Assembly: GCA_000752215.1 (NCBI GenBank)
Contig: CCFG01000004.1
Span: 1 to 64,000 of the forward strand
Direction: 5' to 3'
From: a bacterium MS4
Lineage (GTDB): Bacteria > Bacillota > Clostridia > Oscillospirales > Acutalibacteraceae
Length of the DNA: 64,000 nt
Under the pieces are notes generated by a model. That model was not told the origin of the DNA. It did not search any database and worked only from the letters and a program-made list of their open reading frames with translations. The position numbers and the translations under genes were made by a program. Within the stretch, counting starts at the first letter, position 1; every line of letters begins with the position of its first letter. Positions 59,604-64,000 of the stretch are shown here, in pieces.

Positions 59604-60554
59604 TTATCCGGCGACCGATTTCAACCCCGTGGTAAACCGGATGGTTTTTCCGTCGCATTGCGCCAGAATGGTTTTCTGCTGGTCGGTTCGGTAAATGGTC
59701 ACTCCGGCTTTCTTCAGCCGGTCCACCACTTCCTTGTGCGGGTGGCCGTAATCGTTGTTCAGGCCGCAGGAGATCACCGCCGCGCTAGGGCCCGCCGCCT
59801 TTAAGAAGGCGGCGCTGGTGGAGGTGGAGCTTCCGTGATGCCCGCATTTCAGAACGTCGCACCGCAGGTCGTACCCCCTTTTCACCATCTCCTTTTCGCT
59901 GTCCGATTCCGCGTCCCCGGTAAACAAAAAGCGCTTTTCGCCGCTTGTGAGCATCGTAACGATGGAGTAGCTGTTCAGATCACCGTATTTTTCGGAATTC
60001 GGAGCCAGTATTTCCAGTTTTTCCTCCCCGGTGTCAAAAATTACCGTGCCCGCTTTTGCGGCGGTGATTTTCAGCCCTTTCCGGTCAATGGCGGTCAGCA
60101 GCTTTTCATAGGTTGCCGTGGTGGGAATCTGGCTGTCGGGAATTCTGGGCATATAGACCTTCCCGATGGAAAAGCGGTCGACGATCTGCTCCATCCCGCC
60201 GATGTGGTCTGCGTGGGGGTGCGTCGCAATCAGGTAGTCGATTTTTGAAACCCCCAGATCGGCCAGGTAATCGGCAAGTTCCTGCGCCGTTTCCGGGGTA
60301 CCCGCGTCGATCAGGATATTTTCACCTGTTTTCAGCCGGATCAGCTCACTGTCCCCCTGCCCTACGTCAAGGAAATAGACGCTTGTGTCGTTCTGCTCCG
60401 TCCCGGACGGCTGTGAGCCCGAGGAACTCTGCGGCGCCGGGCCGGCGACCGTCCCCGTTCCGCCGCGGGACCCAAACGCCATCGCCGCCGAAATCGCGGC
60501 AAAAATCAACAGAGAGACCCAAAAAGGAGTTCTCCGATTTCTTCTGTGTGCCAA
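59604..60554 (-). CDS. ComEC/Rec2-related metallo-beta-lactamase-fold hydrolase
   Basis: 316 residues: N-terminal membrane anchor or signal (FWVSLLIFAAISAAMAFG), a Ser/Gly linker, then an MBL domain beginning VYFLDVGQGDSELIRLKTGE with the metal motif THPHADHIGG, a CGHHGSSTS block and SCGLNNDYGHPHKEVVDRLK. This is the ComEC C-terminal type, which in relatives degrades DNA or phosphodiesters outside the cell. The domain stands alone here without the ComEC channel, so it is more likely a secreted nuclease/phosphoesterase than a DNA-uptake protein. Confidence 0.88.
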   Translation of the reverse strand: MAHRRNRRTPFWVSLLIFAAISAAMAFGSRGGTGTVAGPAPQSSSGSQPSGTEQNDTSVYFLDVGQGDSELIRLKTGENILIDAGTPETAQELADYLADLGVSKIDYLIATHPHADHIGGMEQIVDRFSIGKVYMPRIPDSQIPTTATYEKLLTAIDRKGLKITAAKAGTVIFDTGEEKLEILAPNSEKYGDLNSYSIVTMLTSGEKRFLFTGDAESDSEKEMVKRGYDLRCDVLKCGHHGSSTSTSAAFLKAAGPSAAVISCGLNNDYGHPHKEVVDRLKKAGVTIYRTDQQKTILAQCDGKTIRFTTGLKSVAG

Positions 60555-60582
60555 TGATGTTCCTCCTTGTTCCCGTATACTA

Positions 60583-60606
60583 AAAAAACCGCCCTCACGG
60601 GCGGCG
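60583..60606 (-). terminator. Terminator of the HPr-like gene
   Basis: CCGCCCgtgaGGGCGG stem-loop followed by TTTTTTT on the minus strand, 60 bp after the stop at 60668. Confidence 0.85.
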
Positions 60607-60667
60607 AGAGTGTCAAAAAACCTGTCAGGCGAAATCGTTGCCGGGACGGCATATCCGTTCCTGCCGA

Positions 60668-60925
60668 TTATGCTTTTTCCGTTCCGAAAAGATTGAAGCG
60701 GAAAAGCTTTGATTCGTCCTCCGGTTTTTCACAGACAATGAATGCCTCTGCGATTTTTCCGCCTTCGATCAGCTGTGTCAGCCCGACCAATTGGCTGAGC
60801 TTGCTCTTTAAATTGAGATGGTCGCCCTCACGTGTTACCAGAAAGACGTTTCCTTCACACTGGTCAAGCACCTTAATAAATGCCGGAACATCCACATCAT
60901 GCAGTTGAAGCGTAGACGACGTCAT
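60668..60925 (-). CDS. Small HPr-like protein without active histidine
   Basis: 85 residues. The middle GNVFLVTREGDHLNLKSKLS followed by QLVGLTQLIEGGKIAEAFIV lines up with the VNLKSIMGVMSLGIAKGAEI region around Ser46 of HPr, and predicted beta-alpha order fits. The phospho-His15 segment (GLHARPA) is missing, replaced by VDVPAFIKVL. So it could not work in PTS transfer, but the NLKS Ser position is kept. Relation to HPr is my alignment by eye. Flanking genes (MBL hydrolase, GNAT) give no functional hint. Confidence 0.65.
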   Translation of the reverse strand: MTSSTLQLHDVDVPAFIKVLDQCEGNVFLVTREGDHLNLKSKLSQLVGLTQLIEGGKIAEAFIVCEKPEDESKLFRFNLFGTEKA

Positions 60926-61090
60926 AATAAACCTCCTTCAGCGGTGAATTTCACCGGTCAGTGATACTAATATCTTCCAAGGTCATTATAACATTTTCTT
61001 CCCGATTGTCAATGATCCGGCACGCCTTCCGTTTGCCGGGACGGCTTGCGGTTTTCAGGGCGGATGTGCTATAATGCCTATTGATTACTT

Positions 61091-61119
61091 TAGCAAAGTC
61101 CGCATCCGGAACTTTGCTA
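61091..61119 (+). promoter_or_regulatory. Leader hairpin upstream of the GNAT gene
   Basis: TAGCAAAGT (61091-61099) and ACTTTGCTA (61111-61119) are perfect 9-bp arms, with CCG/CGG partial pairing inside. It lies about 20 bp before the ribosome site and could be an operator or leader stem-loop. Confidence 0.45.
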
Positions 61120-61140
61120 TCTAGACAGGAGATTGTTAAA

Positions 61141-61782
61141 ATGACTTTCGCACCCGAGTCCGCCATTGTATTGGGTGACAAAAATGACCTGCCCATGATT
61201 TACGAGGACATGAAGCAGCAGTTCCCGCCCTCTGAGCTGTATCCGTATCCAAGGTATTTACAGCTGCTGAACGGCGACCGGTATAAAATTCTGCTGTTCC
61301 GTCGGCTTTCCGACAACGAGCTGATCGGCTACGCTTTGGTGTATGCGATGGAGGACAGCAATATTCTCTGGCTGGATTACCTGGCCGTTCTGAAAAAATA
61401 CCATGCATGCGGATACGGCAGCGCGCTGTTTCGCGCGCTCTGGCAGAAATACTGCGGACCGTTCGACGGCATCCTGTTTTCCGTGGAGTATGTCTCCGAA
61501 ACCGACCCGGAGCTTGCCGAACAGCAGAAACGGCGCATCCGATTCTACGAAAAACTGGGCGCGCACCGCCTTCACGCGAAATTTCTTCAGCCCTGCGAGG
61601 ACGGTGGCTTTCCGATGTACCTGTATTTCAAACCGCGCTGCGGATATATTACCATCAGCCGCTCCGTACAGATGCAGGCGGTCAGCCAGATGTACGAATA
61701 CTGCTTCTTTTACCTGAAGCATATCCGTGAGCTGCTTCCTAAATTCAGGGACACCATTGTCGACGAAAAATTTACTGACTGA
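61141..61782 (+). CDS. GNAT family N-acetyltransferase
   Basis: 213 residues from the ATG at 61141 (CAGGAG). Acetyl-CoA binding region LDYLAVLKKYHACGYGSALFR around residues 80-102; a later RRIRFYEKLGAHRL fits motif B. The C-terminal ~45 residues form an unusual extension (SRSVQMQAVSQMYEYCFFYL) with a Leu/Tyr pattern. Substrate unknown. Its end overlaps the convergent ABC ATPase by 11 bp. Confidence 0.85.
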   Translation: MTFAPESAIVLGDKNDLPMIYEDMKQQFPPSELYPYPRYLQLLNGDRYKILLFRRLSDNELIGYALVYAMEDSNILWLDYLAVLKKYHACGYGSALFRALWQKYCGPFDGILFSVEYVSETDPELAEQQKRRIRFYEKLGAHRLHAKFLQPCEDGGFPMYLYFKPRCGYITISRSVQMQAVSQMYEYCFFYLKHIRELLPKFRDTIVDEKFTD

Positions 61783-62455
61783 CGATCTGCCCGTCCTGTA
61801 TCTGTACCACACGGCCCGCAGAAGCGGCAATTTTTTCATCGTGCGTAATCAAAACAACCGTTTTCCCTTCTTCATTTAAAGAATTCAATATCCGCATGAC
61901 CGCCGCGCCGGACTTTGAGTCCAGATTGCCGGTCGGTTCATCGGCCAGAATAATGGGTGGCTTTGCCGCGATCGCGCGCGCAATGGCTACCCTTTGCTGT
62001 TGCCCGCCGCTCATCTGGTCCGGCTTGTGGTTCTCGCGGTTCGTCAGCCCGACCTTTGAAAGCGCCTCCTGCGCAAGGGCGCGGCGCCCGGATTTTGGAA
62101 TTCCGCGGTAAAGCAGGGGCAGCTCCACGTTTTCAAGCGCGTCCAGCCCGCTGATCAGATTGAACCCCTGAAAGACGAACCCGAGCTCGCAGTTGCGGAT
62201 CTGCGTCAGCCGTTTTTCGCTCAGACCCGCCACGTTTTCCCCGTCCAGATAATACTCGCCCATGGTAGGCGTATCCAGACAGCCTAGAATATTCATCAGG
62301 GTCGATTTTCCCGAGCCGGACTGACCGACGATAGCGACGAATTCCCCTTCGCCTATGGACAGGGAAACGCCGTTCAGCGCGCGCACTTCGTTCTCCCCTT
62401 TGTTGTATATCTTATAAATATTACTGATTGTAATCAAATTTTCGATTGTGAACAC
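61772..62455 (-). CDS. ABC transporter ATPase (LolD/MacB type), no permease nearby
   Basis: About 227 residues. Walker A VGQSGSGKSTLMNILG, signature MSGGQQQRVAIARA, Walker B PIILADEPTGNLDSKSG and the LITHDEKIA switch. The pattern (VRALNGVSLSIGEGEF, DTPTMGEYYLDGENV) fits the MacB/FtsE/LolD class used with FtsX-like permeases. The start is uncertain: I use GTG 62455; a TTG at 62437 is possible. The next gene on the same strand would be beyond a convergent GNAT gene, so no permease partner is encoded next to it. Confidence 0.88.
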   Translation of the reverse strand: MFTIENLITISNIYKIYNKGENEVRALNGVSLSIGEGEFVAIVGQSGSGKSTLMNILGCLDTPTMGEYYLDGENVAGLSEKRLTQIRNCELGFVFQGFNLISGLDALENVELPLLYRGIPKSGRRALAQEALSKVGLTNRENHKPDQMSGGQQQRVAIARAIAAKPPIILADEPTGNLDSKSGAAVMRILNSLNEEGKTVVLITHDEKIAASAGRVVQIQDGQIVSQ

Positions 62456-62521
62456 CTCGTTTACAAATATCCCTGAATCGCTTATAATAAGACCAAATAA
62501 CAGCATAAAGGGGACAGATTG

Positions 62522-64000
62522 ATGCTTACAAAGTATTGGAAACAATTTAAGAGCGGCACCGATATCCGCGGAGTGGCCAGCGAAGGAGTACCGGGGCAGG
62601 AAATCAGCCTTACCGATGAAAATATTGAAAAAATGGCGGCGGGCTTTGTCCTGTGGCTCGAAGCCTTTACCAAAAAGGACGCTTCCATGCTGACCGTCGC
62701 CGTAGGGCATGATTCCCGCATTTCCGCCGACCGGATTCAGGCGGCGGTGGCCCGTTCGCTCACCGGAGGGGGCGTGCATGTGCTGGACTGCGGGCTGGCC
62801 TCCACCCCTTCCATGTTCATGACCACAGTCGACCTCGGCTGCGACGGCTCCATACAGATTACGGCAAGCCATCACCCCTTCAACCGCAACGGACTGAAAT
62901 TTTTCACCAGAAGCGGCGGCCTTGACGCGCCGGATATCGAGCAGATTCTGCTGCACGCGCAGGAAGGCGGAAGACCCCTTCCCGGCTCCGGAACAGTGGA
63001 AAAGGTTGATTATATGGCGCGGTACTGCGCGAACCTGAGAGAAAAAATCAAATCCGGCGTGAACGCCGCGGACTACGAGCATCCGCTTGCGGGATTTAAA
63101 ATCGTGGTGGACGCGGGCAACGGCGCGGGCGGCTTCTACGCGCGGGACGTTCTGGCCCCGCTGGGCGCAAATACCGACGGCAGCCAGTTTCTGGAGCCGG
63201 ACGGCACCTTCCCGAACCATATCCCCAACCCGGAAAACGAGGCCGCCATGCAGTCCGTGTGTGCGGCGACCGTTGCCGCGAAAGCGGACATGGGCGTGAT
63301 TTTCGACACCGACGTGGACCGCGGTGGCGCGGTGGACGCAAAGGGGGATGAAATCAACCGCAACCGATTGGTAGCCATCGCCTCCGCGATTGCGCTGGAG
63401 GGCAACGCGGGCGGCACCATCGTAACGGACTCCATTACTTCCAGCGGACTAAAGACCTATATTGAAGAAACGCTGGGCGGAAAGCACCACCGTTTTAAAA
63501 GAGGATATAAAAACGTCATCAACGAGGCGATCCGGCTGAACCAAGCGGGCGTCAACTGCCCGCTGGCCATTGAGACCTCCGGCCACGCCGCCCTGCGTGA
63601 AAATTATTTTCTGGACGACGGCGCGTATCTGGTGACAAAGATCATTATTAAAATGGCGCAGCTGCGCGCGCAGGGAAAGACGCTGGAAAGCCTGCTTCTG
63701 CCGCTGGCGGAACCGGCGGAGGCCGCCGAGCTGCGCTTCCCGATTCTGGAAGAGAATTTCCGGGAATGCGGCAGCCGGATCATTTCCGATCTGGAGGCTT
63801 ACGCCAAACAGCAGCCAGGCTGGCAGATTGCACCCGACAACCGCGAGGGCATCCGCATTTCCTTCGGGAAAGAGAACGGAGACGGCTGGTTCCTGCTGCG
63901 CCTGAGCGTGCACGACCCGCTGATGCCGCTGAACGTGGAAAGCGACACCCCGGGCGGGAACAGGCTGATTGCGGAGCAGCTGTACGGTTTCCTGCGTACC
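62522..64000 (+). CDS. Phosphomannomutase/phosphoglucomutase family, 3' end beyond window
   Basis: 493 codons visible, still open at base 64000. Start ATG 62522 with AAAGGGG. Alpha-D-phosphohexomutase fold: FKSGTDIRGVASEGVPGQEI, the phospho-Ser loop ITASHHPFNRNGLKFF, metal loop GVIFDTDVDRGGAVD and sugar-binding IETSGHAALRENYFLDDGAY. It interconverts hexose-1- and hexose-6-phosphates for cell-wall and nucleotide-sugar synthesis. Only a short C-terminal stretch should be missing. Confidence 0.93.
   Translation, partial: MLTKYWKQFKSGTDIRGVASEGVPGQEISLTDENIEKMAAGFVLWLEAFTKKDASMLTVAVGHDSRISADRIQAAVARSLTGGGVHVLDCGLASTPSMFMTTVDLGCDGSIQITASHHPFNRNGLKFFTRSGGLDAPDIEQILLHAQEGGRPLPGSGTVEKVDYMARYCANLREKIKSGVNAADYEHPLAGFKIVVDAGNGAGGFYARDVLAPLGANTDGSQFLEPDGTFPNHIPNPENEAAMQSVCAATVAAKADMGVIFDTDVDRGGAVDAKGDEINRNRLVAIASAIALEGNAGGTIVTDSITSSGLKTYIEETLGGKHHRFKRGYKNVINEAIRLNQAGVNCPLAIETSGHAALRENYFLDDGAYLVTKIIIKMAQLRAQGKTLESLLLPLAEPAEAAELRFPILEENFRECGSRIISDLEAYAKQQPGWQIAPDNREGIRISFGKENGDGWFLLRLSVHDPLMPLNVESDTPGGNRLIAEQLYGFLRT

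Noticed and set aside
1-64000. CRISPR array, rRNA operon or prophage
   Set aside because: No regularly spaced direct repeats, no rRNA-like segments and no phage structural, integrase or recombinase genes were seen; the only mobile trace is the short element at 56393-56529 and the tRNA-end duplication.

Overview
The window looks like a chromosomal segment of a low-to-moderate GC Gram-positive anaerobe of class Clostridia, probably near Oscillospiraceae/Ruminococcaceae. This is inferred from sigma-A type promoters (TTGACA-N17-TATAAT), lipobox lipoproteins, a DNA polymerase I whose proofreading domain lacks its acidic motif, GTP-dependent PEP carboxykinase, single-chain glycyl-tRNA synthetase, DegV proteins and many carbohydrate systems. 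No rRNA, prophage, complete IS element or CRISPR array is visible. Both ends cut genes: an MMPL/RND exporter at the left and a phosphohexomutase at the right.

Layout. (1) 1-6.4 kb: MMPL exporter with its TetR regulator, an unknown gene, an AraC regulator, a membrane-anchored Asp-box protein, and tRNA-Tyr, -Thr and -Pro on the minus strand. (2) 6.5-17.9 kb: an amino-sugar PTS locus with IIB, IIC, IID, IIA, its own Enzyme I and HPr, a deaminase/isomerase, a tagatose-6-phosphate kinase-like PfkB protein, two GntR regulators, a BadF-type amino-sugar kinase, an AgaS-like SIS isomerase and a class II aldolase. The set fits galactosamine/N-acetylgalactosamine use via tagatose phosphates. (3) 18.1-20.2 kb: pseudouridine catabolism (psuK-psuG). 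(4) 20.3-29.8 kb: a divergent sugar locus of unknown substrate. FGGY kinase, DeoR regulator, class II aldolase and PfkB kinase face an ABC importer followed by a PHP-domain phosphatase and a pentulose-phosphate epimerase-like enzyme. (5) 30.0-32.7 kb: a flavodoxin-like reductase, GtrA and glyQS. (6) 32.8-40.4 kb: a D-allose operon in the E. coli order alsB-alsA-alsC-alsE-alsK followed by rpiB, with a LacI-type regulator. (7) 40.7-64 kb: mostly housekeeping genes. They include two lipoproteins, an rsmE operon, a purine permease, pckG, a tsaD-rimI-mannosyltransferase-rlmA-polA cluster, dusB, two DegV genes, a ComEC-like hydrolase, an HPr-like small protein, a GNAT enzyme, an ABC ATPase and a phosphohexomutase.

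Four catabolic islands (amino sugar, pseudouridine, unknown ketose, allose) are packed into about 33 kb and feed triose/hexose phosphates into glycolysis. Each has its own local regulator or operator-like palindromes.

The most notable non-coding signals are a three-copy intergenic inverted-repeat family (18.05, 20.2 and 41.75 kb), a short TIR-bounded element (56.4 kb) that looks like a MITE, near mirror-image divergent promoters at 24.4-24.7 kb, a pair of LacI-type operators around a strong promoter at 38.9 kb, and a 21-bp duplication of the tRNA-Thr 3' end at 5.77 kb. No system that is clearly new to science could be proved from sequence alone. The best candidates are the unknown-ketose locus and the repeat family.
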